Of a DNA stretch of 64,000 nucleotides, positions 46,272 through 57,619 are shown piece by piece (within the stretch, counting starts at the first letter, position 1; every line of letters begins with the position of its first letter). Below the pieces are notes generated by a model. The model was not told the DNA's origin and ran no database searches. It saw only the letters and a program-made list of their open reading frames with translations. This DNA is from Anopheles merus (Eukaryota > Arthropoda > Insecta > Diptera > Culicidae), in NCBI RefSeq assembly GCF_017562075.2, contig NC_054083.1, positions 6,275,768 through 6,339,767 on the forward strand, given 5' to 3'. A program made the position numbers and the translations under genes.

Positions 46272-47841
46272 GGGTAAGTGTACCAATTATGGCTATAATA
46301 TGTCATCAAGATACCGATTTTACGCCTGTAAAAATAAGTATTGGGTAAAATTACAAACTTCTTTATGTTTTTTATGTAGCCTACAATGTGCAGAACACGA
46401 GGGTATTTTTTTATTTTCACTCAGTGTTTATCAAAATACTAAAAAAAATTCAATTCAAAATTGCATCTTAAGGTACCAATTATGGCTATAGTGTTCCTAG
46501 CAATTCACCATAGCTGTACCAATTATGGCTGTATGCTCAAACTCGTGGATATTAACACCAAGAATTACTTTGTGACATTTTTTTAACTGAAATCAACTAA
46601 TAATGAGTTGCACCAATATAAGTATGTAAGCACCATTAAATACGTAAAATTAACATTTTAAAATATCCGTTTTCTATCACTGGTTGTATTGATATCCACG
46701 CTCAATACGAAGCTATTATACGATACGTATAATGAGCACAAATTAGGGTGGTCTGTTTGAATTTGTTTAAATCAAGAATCGTAGCCATAGTTCAACTATC
46801 TTCTGACCAAGATACTTCTTGCCGATATTTCAGATATTTCACCTGTCAAATAGTTCAAATTTCGCTGTATATTTCACCTCATGTAGCCGCGCGGTGAAAA
46901 ATTAAATATTTTTACTTGGCCAGTGCGAAAATCAGTGTCTTCTTGTTGGAATACACGAATTTTAAAGAAAAAATGTTACAAAGGAGAAGGCGATGTAGTG
47001 CACTCGAAAATGAAAGTCAAATGAATGTCGCCAAAAAATGTCGTTGAATCAAACGACATTTTTTGACATAACTGTAGAATGAAAGAGTGAAAACTGAATG
47101 CGAAGCATCAAATCGTGTCAAAGTAGCCAATTTCATGTCGAAGATCGTCACCGCTAACAACGCTGCTCATGAGTGGACAGGGTTGAACCACTAGGTTGAC
47201 CAGAACAAAATCTATACGGTTTTCTAATGTTTGATCTAGAGGGCTATGAAATGAGTGAAAATGAGCGTCGCGGCGAACGTTCCCAGGAACGAACGAGTTC
47301 TCCGGTACGGCTGTTTATATTGCGAAAATAACAACGAGAAACCCGAGCTGTTCACTAGTAAACTACGCGCTACGACCAAAACGACAGTTGTCAACAAAGC
47401 ATCCATAGCATACTGCGATATTTGGTACACCGAAGGTTAGTTGTACCAATTATCGACGTACAGAAAAAAGGCATATTTTCGATGAAATGTTGGTAGATTT
47501 TGATGTGTAGTCGTTGAATAACTAATATTTTGCAGCAAAATTATGATTTTGAGATAAAATTATGGCTAGATGCTTAAAAACCGCTAATATCCTACAGTGC
47601 TGCTCTTAGCAAAATGGTAAGAGATACCAAAAATCTTGGCAACACATTTTAAAAGGGTGATATTTAACAAGTGACGGAAGTGACCAGCATGGAACTAATC
47701 AAGCACAAATGTGTTAAAATGTTCATAATTGAAATGAAAAATCCTTGCGTGGCTTTAGTATGCAAATAGACTGTTTTAGAGCGAAAATAGCGTTCGTTAT
47801 AGCCATAATTGGTGCTATAGCCACATTTGGTACACTTACCC
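46272..47841. mobile_element. GGGTAAGTGTACC MITE (1570 bp), nested in the 46-kb hAT
   Basis: GGGTAAGTGTACCAATTATG at the left and TTTGGTACACTTACCC at the right form inverted ends, flanked by TA at 46270-46271 and 47842-47843. The word TGTACCAATTATGGCTATA recurs inside near 46473, 46515 and 47442, and in complement near 47800. Short open frames here do not resemble a transposase. Confidence 0.85.
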
Positions 47842-47867
47842 TAATTCGTAATTCGTTGTAAGGCAGT

Positions 47868-48511
47868 GTGTTAGATCGTCATCAGGAAGTTTGTGATCTA
47901 GGCGTTACACTGGACTCTAGCTTAAATTTCCGTTTACACGTTGACAACACTGTTAACAAGGCATATAAGATGCTAGGTTTTATCTTTCGACAATTCCGAT
48001 AATGTAGTCATGGGCCGGTCTGGTGGTACAGTCGTCAACTCGTACGATTTAACAACATGCCCGTCATGAGTTCAAGCCCCGAATAGACCGTGTTCCCATA
48101 CGTAGGACTGACTATCTTGCTATGGTAACAATAAGTCACTGAAAGCCAAGGTCCTTTCACTAGCGGTTAGAGGCAGGCCTTGACCGGCAATGGTTGATGT
48201 GCCAATGAAGAAGAAGTCATGTCTTAAGTCTTATGTCGTTGTTTACTTGTCTTGTGCGCACGGGGGTGAAGTACTGCTCAGTACTTTTGTTCCCGAATTG
48301 CACTACCATGATTAACACAATAGAGGCAATTGAACGGAAGTTTACAAGACTTGCTTTAAAATGCGACCAATTCAGAGGACTCACAACCATGCCAAGTTAT
48401 CGCTCACGTTACCTTCTGCCTGGCCTACAGACGCTCGAGCACCGTTTTAAGGTAAACAAATGTGCATTGGTTCTTCATCTACGTGCCTTCGGGACCTCTT
48501 TGCTCTCGTAA
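47868..48511 (+). pseudogene. Non-LTR reverse-transcriptase fragment, split by a SINE
   Basis: 47885-48000 translates to a DLGVTLDSSLNFRLHVDN stretch followed by KMLGFIFRQFR. After the SINE, 48233-48511 gives CLVRTGVKYCSVLLF, IEAIERKFTRLAL and YRSRYLLPGLQTLEHRF. Both pieces are the C-terminal region of a Jockey-like reverse transcriptase and align, as diverged relatives, with 14400-14760. Frameshifts are present. Confidence 0.75.
48012..48216 (+). mobile_element. tRNA-derived SINE copy (S1) with 7-bp duplication
   Basis: The 5' part has a box-A-like TCTGGTGGTACAGTCG and a box-B-like GAGTTCAAGCCCC at about 48068-48080, spaced as in a tRNA gene. The body is about 200 bp and ends in a GAAGAAGAAG tail. 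AGTCATG flanks it on both sides (about 48007-48013 and after the tail), fitting target-primed insertion. Length and tail recall the SINE200 type of Anopheles (comparison from memory). Confidence 0.75.
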
Positions 48512-48854
48512 CTTGCTTGTTGATGAGAGCAGGCGTACTTTATATGGAATACAATGAGCCATTACCATTACTATCATGATAAGGCAATTCAATACATGGT
48601 CTTATGACTTTGATTTTAATTTATTAACGAGTTAACGACCAACGCAATTAAAGAGTATTTTTTATTAATTTCACCGAACACCGGATTAAGGCAGATGTTG
48701 ATCTCGAGAATCCCCCCTCCCCCCCGCCAGCAAATCATTACGGTGAGTTTGATTCAAAGCCAATTGTAATATCCCCCCCCCCCACCAACAGGGGGCCTCA
48801 ACTCCTTTTATCGCTTAGGGCCCCCAACACCCTAAATCCGCCACTGTGCTGTAC

Positions 48855-50364
48855 AATGGCAGATGATTTAGGTGAATAATTTCCATATACGATAGCCAAT
48901 AGATAGTAGTAGCGCAAAATAAAAACCGCCAAAGCGCTCCCACCGTCATCGTCATCAACGTGTTGACGATGATAACGATTTACGATCCAATTCTCGATCG
49001 ATCTACGAAGAACAACTCGAACCAGGAAAGTGATAAATGATCAAACATGTTATACACGATGTTCTTGCTATGGTCAGCTGCCGCCACGCTAAATCAAAAA
49101 GAACAAATGTACAAAGAGTGTAGGTATCAGGTATCAAATCGAAAATATTCGCATCTAAACCGTCAATCCGGTTGCTGAAACTTCTAGTACGCGATACGAA
49201 CGAAACTCTTGTATATAGTGCCTGATTGGTTGTTACGTTAGAAAGTAGAAAAGCAATTAAATTAAATTCCCGCAATAAAACCGTGTACACCGGATGGATT
49301 TCCAGCCAGCAACTTGACCGTGCGGCGATCGATTCCTTTTAAAATATGCCTTTAGTTTATGTCATTATTTAAGTTTAAGTTACAGCCAGCATGAACTCCC
49401 TAACTACCATGACCATCATCATGTACAGTAGCATGATCACGGTGATCATGTCGCAAACTACATTTGTTTTCTGTTTTCGGTAATTTTGTTTGAACTTTAC
49501 GTCGTTGGCGTTGGGGAAATACTGCAACATTGGGAAAATCGCAATGTGTATTCCAATCGACCAGATCCTCCAAACATTACAATTTGACCTACCATAACGA
49601 AGGGTCGAATGAAAGCAACAACAGCAGTGGATGTTCAGCTTTTTTTTCGAATAAACTTTATATTCATGCTCAGGAAATTCCAACCGTCCAAACAGGTTAA
49701 GCTTTGAGCATTTCTTTTTTTTCATCTTTCATGCTACTCGCGAAACCTACACATGACAAAAATAACCCACACCAGACCAACCCACATCGTACGACGACGC
49801 GGCCCAAACACAGATGATTCAGATGAAACGTGCAGTGTATGCGTGATGGGATGCTATGATGATCTTCTGGCACACGATCTTACTAAACCATGTATAACAA
49901 AAAATAAAATCTGGTAAAATGTACAATCTTTGAATTGATAAGTTACTAGACAGTAGGGGAGAAAAAAGGGAAGTTAATGACTGATCATGCCTTTCGTAAC
50001 AGCCGATTGTGTTTAACGTGATCAGTGAATGCATTGGATTGTTTTAATATTTTGTATGATTAATGGAGCTGTATTTACAAGCAAAATTGCACAGTTTTTA
50101 CAATCAGATTGAACGATCATTGATCATCATTGATGAAAGTTCATATGCAGATCACTGCAGCATCATTTTCACGGTTACATTCCACGAACTTAACATTCCG
50201 TCCATTGATGAACGTAAACCGTCAAGGCGCCGATCGCCGGCTTCAGGTCACGTTGAATCCGAAAGGCACGTTAGTTATCGCGTGGCGAGTGATCTGTACA
50301 GGTGCATCATCATCCGCACCATCCGCACTGCCGTGACTGTCCCCTCGATTCGCTCGGCAGTGAA
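48855..50364. other. Gene-free stretch upstream of the lipase gene
   Basis: About 1.5 kb with no supportable exon or transposon end. The last 250 bases are the likely promoter and 5' UTR of the lipase. Minus-strand open frames at 49003-49290 and 49375-49725 lack any family motif. Confidence 0.4.
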
Positions 50365-51646
50365 ATGAAGCCGCACTATATGCTACTGTTGGCGGTTTTG
50401 GTAGGATTCCATGGTGAGTAAAACGAGTAGTGGGTTTGGCATTGGGTTTTGTGTTTGGTAAAACAGTATTACATTACGCGCGTGTTGTATTTCGACAGCA
50501 TCCAGCAGCAGTGGGCAGAGCAGCAACGGTGCGGCAGCGGTAGATGATCCCGATCTGGATGACATGGAGTACGAGCGCGATAACGACGGCGATTCGCTCA
50601 TCCCCAAACCGGTCGTGGTGCGGTCGGACCTAGGCGATCCCGTACCGACCGTACAGATCCCGAACAAGGCCGGCGAGTTTGTCACGATGACGCGCATGGA
50701 TGTGCAAGAGTGCAAGAGCAATGCCAGCTATTACGAGGCCACCAAGTACGTGCAGTGCTATCTGTACCGGGCGAACGATACGGAAGATCGTCACGAGTTC
50801 CACTTTAATGGGTTGAGTTCGATCGTTGCCGCCGGTTACAAGCGCACCCTGCCCACAGCCATCCTGGTGCACGGGTGGCTCGGCAGTTCGGAATCCGTCG
50901 TGATTGACCCGCTCGCCAAAGCGCTGCTGGCCGAGGAAAACAAGAACGTAATTGCCGTGGATTGGGAGCAGGGTGCCAGCACGCTGCTCTACCCGATCGC
51001 CCGCTACCGTGTGCCGAAGGTGGCCAACCTGGTGGCGGCACTGATCGACAATCTAGTGGCCGGGCTCGGCCAGGACATCAACCAGATCGGCATCATCGGA
51101 CACAGCCTGGGGGCGCACATTGCGGGAATTGCGGCGAAACGGGTACGATCGGGTAAGATCGGTTACATCGTCGGGCTCGATCCCGCCTCGCCACTGTTTC
51201 GGCTGAAGAAACCGGACGAGCGGCTGTCTGCCGACGATGCACAGTACGTGGAGATTATACACACGAACGGCAAAGCGTTGGGCTTCTTCAGCAACATTGG
51301 CCAGGCCGACTACTATCCTAACGGCGGCGTTCGACAGCCGGGCTGCGGATTCAGCCTTACTTGCAGCCATCAACGCGCGGTGGACTTTTTCAAGGAATCG
51401 CTAAAGATAAGCAACTATTACGCCCGGCGCTGCGATGGCATCGCGAACCTTGGGCCGACCTGTTCCAAAGATCGGACGGTGCTGGGCGGAATGATCTGGA
51501 AGTCATCGAAACCGGCAGGCGTGTATTACATCTCGACCGCTCCGAACGAGCCATTCCTTCGCAGCGGAACGGTGGAATTGCGACGAAGCGCCTCCTGGAT
51601 CCTTCTGCTGCTTTCACTCGCCTCGACGTACATAGGGAACGCTTAA
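50365..51646 (+). CDS. Pancreatic-type lipase / phospholipase A1-like protein, secreted or GPI-anchored
   Basis: Exons 50365-50413 and 50499-51646 (phase 1, 85-bp GT-AG intron) give 398 residues. Residues 1-17 form a hydrophobic signal peptide (MLLLAVLVGFHA). The alpha/beta-hydrolase core shows the oxyanion HGW near residue 141, the nucleophile in GHSLG (Ser219), Asp244 in GLDPASP and His307 in CSHQRA: an intact triad of the pancreatic lipase family. Disulfide cysteines flank the short lid region, a shape common in insect phospholipase A1-like members. The last 16 residues (SWILLLLSLASTYIGNA region) are hydrophobic after a polar stretch, as in GPI-attachment signals; typical secreted lipases lack such a tail. 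Substrate, triglyceride or phospholipid, cannot be read from sequence. The first exon was chosen because it alone supplies a signal peptide with matching splice phase. Confidence 0.9.
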
Positions 51647-52745
51647 TCGAAGCTAAAACACGACATATACCAAAAAAACACACAACCCATCTGAGTGATG
51701 TACGTCGAATGTTTTTCAATCGTGGCCGACACTCATATGACCAAAGTGGAAATACCAACGAACGGAGAAGATTACGCCGAGTGGGGAATGTTTACGTGCC
51801 CTTTGCATGGGGTACGTTGAGATTATTTCATCGAAATACGTTAAACTAGCCCATGGTGTTGCGCTGGTTGTTGTAGTACACGGCATAGTCACTGCTAAAC
51901 GGGACTGGATTTTAAAGAGAAGACATATGGCACGGAACATGATTTTCAAAGAAATTAATTCGGAATTCATCGTAATGTTTCACTTAATCGGTCATCATGC
52001 AAAGCGGTTCATGATCTCGATGTTGTAATTGTGATCGAAAATAATACAATTCTACAAAACAAACCTATTATGAAATTGGTAGGTAGAGAGGATAAATATT
52101 TATAAATATTTAAATATAGAATATTTTAATTGCTGGGGTTTGTATAACCACCGAGCAGTGGTTCTCAACCTCTGTGGCGCAAATAGACATGATTCGCAGA
52201 AAATGCAGTTTTTATAAAGACAAGCTGATTGCAATATTGTACGGTAATTGACTTTTACTTTTTCCTAAGGTGTGAATTTTGAAGAGTTATTTGAAAAATA
52301 AATGCTATAAAGTACTCTTACTAATTCTGCTCACTAATTGAACTTCAATTACATGCATACTATTGAAACAAAAACACACACACGTTCTTGGGGAAGAACA
52401 GTTGAAACCGGCTTGAGGAAACACTAAATGCCCAGGGCAGGCAAAATTCGATAAACACTTCGTAACGGTACAGTAATCCATAACAATAACATTAAAGTAT
52501 GAGAAAAGCAAAAGTAGGAACTAAATGTACGAAATCTATTAATTATTTTGAATTTAAATAAAACTACTACCGATCATGGCAGATCAGAATCGTCCGGACC
52601 CTTTGTACAAATCTATTCGTCTGCTCATTTCATGATCATGAATGTACCCCTGCACAAGGTAAGGTCTCTCCAACACTTTCAGTAAGGGAGGCCTCTTACA
52701 GACTTCAACGATCTTCGCAACATTGCTTTTGATCTTAGAAAATTC
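51647..52745. other. 3' flank of the lipase gene
   Basis: Candidate poly(A) signals AATAAA occur at 52297-52302 and 52557-52562. A CAGTGGTTCTCAACCTCTGT word at about 52156 looks like a solitary hAT terminus with no partner end found. No further gene. Confidence 0.4.
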
Positions 52746-53120
52746 CGATAAAATGGTTTCGATGGGCCGAATTGTCTGGACTTTGCCGAGCCCTGCATTT
52801 CGACGAATTTTTTGCTCTACACAATTCGCTTGCCACTGTTTGTCTATATGTAGCTTCCCGTGAACTCCGTCGCCCTCATCCTTTAGCCGTTGAATACGGC
52901 ATACACTGTATTGATCATGATCCTTCTATATCTTTCTTCAGGTGGAGTTTTATCTACTATCATGAGCAGTTTGACTTTAACTCCTCCTTAAGTTCTTTTC
53001 CCTCCCGTGCTCTTACGCTGTCATCCGTCTTCCTAATTGCTCTATACATGATCCTCAATTTTTTTACTTCCCTTTTTATGTAAATAAATTGTACATTTTG
53101 AAGAATTTAAAAAAAAAAAC
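52746..53120 (+). mobile_element. Non-LTR retrotransposon 3' end with A-rich tail
   Basis: The reading frame around 52970-53015 gives FDFNSSLSSFPSR, the same block that precedes the stop in the 14.9-kb Jockey-like copy. It is followed by an AT-rich end with AAATAAATTGTAC and an A-run (53108-53119). The 5' side is truncated and decayed; its start is approximate. Confidence 0.55.
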
Positions 53121-53128
53121 AAATAGAA

Positions 53129-54108
53129 AACTGTACCAGTATTCGGCAGTGTACCTGTTTTCGGCAGGGTAACTAAAATTGTGTAATTACACAAAAACGC
53201 GTTCAAAATAGTCTCCACACATATTATTCAAATAGAGATATACTCATTTGTTATTCATATACAATGTTTCACATCATTTCCTTGCATATTTTTCAAAATA
53301 TAAAACATAATGTGCAGAGTTCAACATGTTTCGGCAGATTTGCTGTCAGCCAATAGTTCGCCAATAGTTTCATTATTAAGAGAACCAGAACAGTAAATCA
53401 ATGAAAGTGTGATTTTTATGAAAGATTCTATGGTTGCAGAATTTATTCTAGCCCGTTTAGAATTTAAAAATCACGAAAAACAAGTAATTATTCACTTTAA
53501 ATACTGCCGTAAAAATAGGTACATGGTAAATGTTTATTTTTGACAGATCAATGCTGTTGGCTCCTGCCCACATAAAACCACATTTCTTGTATCAAATATC
53601 ACACATTTCACTATAAATAATCCAATAACTTGAAAGAAAAATAATTTGTGAGCCAGTCGGAGCCATGCTCTATAGCCGCTAGGCAGTCTCGTTGTAACTC
53701 ACTTCAAAGTGACTGTAAAAATTACCAGCAAAATGCCCAAAATGGGCCTCATAAAATTAATAATATAAGTGCTTTTCAACACCAATTTTAGGAAAGTGAG
53801 AGTGAAAAAATGCTTTAAACATTTTTGTATATCTATTGGCATTAATTAAAACATTTACCGACCCGTATTCACGTTGCCGCAAATAGGAGCACAGTCTGCC
53901 GAAAATAGGAACACAAACAGTGTTTGCATTTTCAAGAATATCTCTAAAAAAATACATTTAAATCGGCAAATAAAAATAGCACAACATAATTCGATATTTT
54001 ATCGTTCAAAATAACGTCACTTTCATGAAAAGTAATAAAAATTGTAAGTGTACTAGCAGTTTTAGTGAATCTGCTGCACTAACCTGCCCAAAACTGGTAC
54101 ATTTACCC
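53129..54108. mobile_element. MITE of the TTTTCGGCAG family, copy 2
   Basis: It aligns along its length with 29151-30213: TGTACCAGTATTCGGCAG at the left, GCCGAAAATAGGAACACA inside, and ACTGGTACATTTACCC before TA (54109-54110) at the right. The left GGGTA tip is missing where it abuts the A-rich tail of a non-LTR fragment. Confidence 0.75.
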
Positions 54109-54110
54109 TA

Positions 54111-54851
54111 ATAAAACCCAAGTTCAAAACTTTACCTATGAAAGACTCTTGTATTTTCGGACAAAAAATTTATTACTCTGGAGGAAACTTGGAACAAACA
54201 AAATGATCGTATTTATGGAGCATGTCTTCGTGATATACCAGCAGTTAAAATTACAGTCGAACGATCTCAAAATGCATCACCTGAGTTGGTTTGGGAAGAT
54301 TTATCGACAAAAAAGGCACTACCAGAGGCGTAAAAGTAAGCAAGAAGTACCATTTGCAACACTTTATCGAAAGCCATTTGAAGCATTGTACTAAAATACT
54401 TTTGGGAAAGGACACTTTTTGCTTTCATCAGCATTCAGCTCCACCAACCCATAAGGCTTCAATTGTTCTGAAATGGCGTAAGGGAGAATTTGCATTATTA
54501 CATTAGCTCATCTGAGTGGCCTGCAGCTTCACCAGATTTGAAGCCATTGGGCTTCAGTTTTTTTGGATATATGCTACGAAAGTGCGACAACATTAAGCAT
54601 CTAAGTTAGGACGAATTCAAGAATCGTTTAATAAAGATTTGGTAAAAATTGTCGAATCAAGTTGTGCGTGCGCCTTGCAATGACATACACCAAGCGTTAC
54701 AGGCCGTTTTCAAATACGAGGGAGAAATAGTTAAGCTTAACAGAATACAATCTAAATTTTGCTACTGAAACACGCTATTCTGCAGCTAAATAAAATCTGA
54801 TTTGTATTTTATGACACTAACAAAATGCATAACTTTCACGTTGCCACCCTG
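54111..54851 (+). pseudogene. Mariner-type transposase relic with right inverted end
   Basis: Frames shift repeatedly, but landmarks of a Tc1/mariner DDE transposase are seen: KIYYSGGN-like and ISTKG-like positions replaced by decayed text, then APPTHKASIVLKW (second Asp region) and, in another frame, EWPAASPDLKPLGFSFFGYM (the SPDLNPL block before the third acidic residue). The DNA ends in GTTGCCACCCTG followed by TA (54852-54853), a mariner-like terminus. The 5' half is gone, replaced by the adjoining MITE. Not translatable. Confidence 0.7.
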
Positions 54852-55039
54852 TAGAAAACATAAACACTAGTTTCACAAAGAATATTTACACAATGCCTAC
54901 AAAATCAACAAAGAGACGAAGAATTTGGATATAGATTGAATGTCAAATAGTTTACTGTATGGATGTATAAGAACCAATGGATTGACGAGTAATTCTGTAC
55001 GTTCACATATCACACAGTCAGAGGTCGTATTTTGTTCCG

Positions 55040-55049
55040 TGTTGGCTAG

Positions 55050-55121
<72 letters not shown>

Positions 55122-55717
55122 GTTGGTCTCACAAAGAAGCACGTCGATGGCCCGGTCAAAAGTCATTCTCGAGGATCCTCGGTCCCTGGCTGCAGCCTCC
55201 CATCCATGTAGACACCCGATCTCCGACAGGTTCACCTGGTCCAGCCATGGAGTTCGCTGTGCTCCCCTTTGCCTTATGTCGAACTGGGGATCGCTGTCGA
55301 ACACCTTCTTGGTGGGGCCTTCGCCATCGTTAGGATGCTCAGTTCGCTGTACAGCTCAGCAAGCTCGTGGTTCATCCTTCTCCTCCAAGTTCCATGCTCG
55401 AACACATCGCCAAAGATGGTCCGGAGGATGCGTCGCTCAAACACGCCCAGAGCGTTTGCATCCTCCGCTCGGATGGTTCAAGACTGTTGTCCATAGAGGA
55501 CCACCGGGCGAATCAATGTGCGATTTATCTGACATTTCGAGCGGGCTCGAAGTCTTCCGGATTTCAGCAGTCGGTGAAGCCCATGGTATGTACGATTCCC
55601 CTGAACAATGCGTCTCCGGATTTCGCGCTGCTGATGTCGTTGTCCGAAGTAACGACTGTCTCGAGATAGCAGAACTCCTTCGTATGTTTGGCAATTTTTG
55701 TAGTTAGCAATTGTCAT
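55040..55717 (-). mobile_element. RTE-type non-LTR retrotransposon, 3' end
   Basis: On the minus strand, frames from 55717 downward read LLKSGRLRARSKCQINRTLI then RPVVLYGQ, then FERRILRTIFGDVFEHGTWR and RRRMNHELAELY, and finally GCLHGWEAAARDRGSSRM and FDRAIDVLLCE. These are C-terminal blocks of RTE-clade polyproteins. Stops and frameshifts show decay. The coding end is followed within a few codons by a (GA)n run on the same strand, in the position of the short repeat tail RTE elements carry instead of poly(A). Confidence 0.75.
55052..55117. repeat. (CT)n microsatellite at the RTE 3' tail
   Basis: About 32 CT units with one TTT interruption near the right side. On the minus strand it is (GA)n directly after the RTE coding end. 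Confidence 0.95.
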
Positions 55718-56896
55718 AGGTCCAACAATTATTCGATTAGTTAAAATGAATTAAATCTCCCTATACAAAACGAAGTAAGAGGTGGCGCTCACGTTACGCT
55801 CACGTCACGCTCATAGGTGACGCTTGCTCACTATAGGATCTTCCTGAACGAAAAAGTTACTCACTATAGAACGGTTTTGCTAACCAACTATGGGTGCTTG
55901 GATGATTTTTATTTATTTGCGGTGTTTCCATTCTCCGAGGCATCAAGCAATGGTAGAGTGATTGAATCATTGATATATTCAGATCAAAAGACATCATTGT
56001 TTTCTTCTACACACGTGTTGAAAGTGTATCAATAATTATCAAATTATTCCCAGTGATTCTAAATAATTCTGTGGTGGAGATTCTACCTCGCTCCATCCAT
56101 TTTATCATGCGTAGTAGTGTTTTTTGTGTAGTTCAAAACGTTTCAATAAAAAGACTTGCTTCGAACTATCATGTACTTGCTTCCTGTACCATCATCCAAA
56201 TGCAGTCAAATGCTTGCTTGAAAGGATTGCCAAATCGTACGCTATGAACGTTGAACAATTACAATGTTTCATGCATTCATCATGCATCATTCATCATTTT
56301 TCAATGCATATAACGGGTTTATATTTCCCATGGATCGGGTCTCCATACGGAGATTGTAGGATAAGGCTCAGTACGAGTTGTGTTAAACATTAAAAAAAAA
56401 CAAAAATTGAATAAATGAATTTTAATATTTATTTTCCATCGAAAGTATATCTTGCGGGAAAAACAATTGTATGGTTCAGCAGTGGAATTACAATTGAACT
56501 GCACTGTAAAACTGAAATGAACACCAACTCCTATTGGGAAAAGTAATGGGATAATAATATACACGGAATAAGGACATTCCTGGGTCAGGGGTTCTTTTTT
56601 ATATGAGCACATGATGAAGCTACGAAGTTAAATGAAGTTAGTTTAATTGTTTTTATTAGCATTTAGCACTTTTGAATATCCATGGTTGCTTGGTACACAA
56701 ATAGTCCTGAAGAAAATGGGGCACGGGTCAATAATAAGCCGTGACAGTGAGCCCTGTGGATGGAAGACTCGGACCCATATGTCATATGAACATGTCATTT
56801 AATAGTAGCTATTCCATAAGTTCAGAATGACTAAATTCAATTTTCGTATGTCCTATATGGTTCTGAAAATGGTCAATGATAGCGGAATAGTCAAAC
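55718..56896. other. Gene-free stretch
   Basis: About 1.2 kb of AT-rich DNA with no exon or recognised repeat end. Confidence 0.4.
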
Positions 56897-57103
56897 ATCT
56901 TCTTCTTTGCCAAAACAACCGTTGTTGGCCAAGGCCAGCGTGCGCCACATCGGGGCTTGGTTTTTAGTGACTTTTTGATAACCCTTAGCAGGATAATAGT
57001 CAGTCATCTTGAACTTGAACCCACAATGCGTATTGGATAATAGTCAGTCATCTTGTGTGAACCCACAATGCACGACTGTACCACGAGTCCAGCTGATAGT
57101 CAA
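56897..57103 (-). mobile_element. tRNA-derived SINE copy (S3) with internal duplication
   Basis: On the minus strand it resembles the 48-kb SINE: box-A side CTGGACTCGTGGTACAGTCG, the TGACTATTATCC block and a GAAGAAGATG-type tail at the left (plus-strand ATCTTCTTCTTTGCC). The stretch GGATAATAGTCAGTCATCTTG occurs twice (about 56990 and 57037, plus strand), pointing to an internal tandem duplication. Limits are approximate. Confidence 0.6.
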
Positions 57104-57584
57104 ACATACTTAAAAAGAAAGTGGGCCACGATTGCTAATGTAATGGAAACACTAACATTTGTAAATAAGGCAAAAATATGGAAGGGCTATAAACTGGGAT
57201 AAGAATTGAATGGAAACCTGTACCAATATAGCAAAACGGTCATAAAAAGTATCAGTAAAAAGACATCAAAAGAGAGAAGGGTTGCTGATCTACATGTTTG
57301 CATGAAAACATTAAAATATGCCCTGCAGTCATTACACACATCTTAGTTTCTGTTGCGAAACCCTGCAACCGGGCCAAATAAACTAGTGAATTTAAAACAA
57401 TTTAAATACCACACAACTCTATCCCGATAAAATCGATCGATAAAACAGGCAATCGATCCCGTCCAGCCGTCCGGACAGGATTGAGCCGATGCATCTATCG
57501 AATAGCCCATCTGCTGCTCAATGGCCAAAGAGTGGCGAGAACTCTATGTAGCTCCGTACGCTCCATACGGTCAATGTAGCTCCG

Positions 57585-57619
<35 letters not shown>

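Larger units (their letters stand above)
46020..48846. mobile_element. hAT-type element with perfect 8-bp duplication, host of three insertions
   Basis: The left end CAGTGGCGGATTTAACGG and the right end (complement CAGTGGCGGATTTAGGGTG) are flanked by TGCTGTAC at 46012-46019 and 48847-48854, a perfect hAT-type 8-bp duplication. Inside, in order, are a TA-flanked MITE (46272-47841), a non-LTR fragment (about 47868-48511) and a SINE (48012-48216) placed within that fragment. Long G or C runs occur near both ends (46055-46085, 48712-48795). No hAT transposase remains. Confidence 0.9.

Noticed and set aside
48012..48090. Possible genuine tRNA gene
   Set aside because: Boxes A and B are present but no cloverleaf can be closed, and a GAAGAAG tail with target duplication identifies a SINE.
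54940..55707. 255-codon plus-strand open frame with a long SLSLSL run
   Set aside because: It is the antisense shadow of the RTE fragment plus translation of the (CT)n tract.
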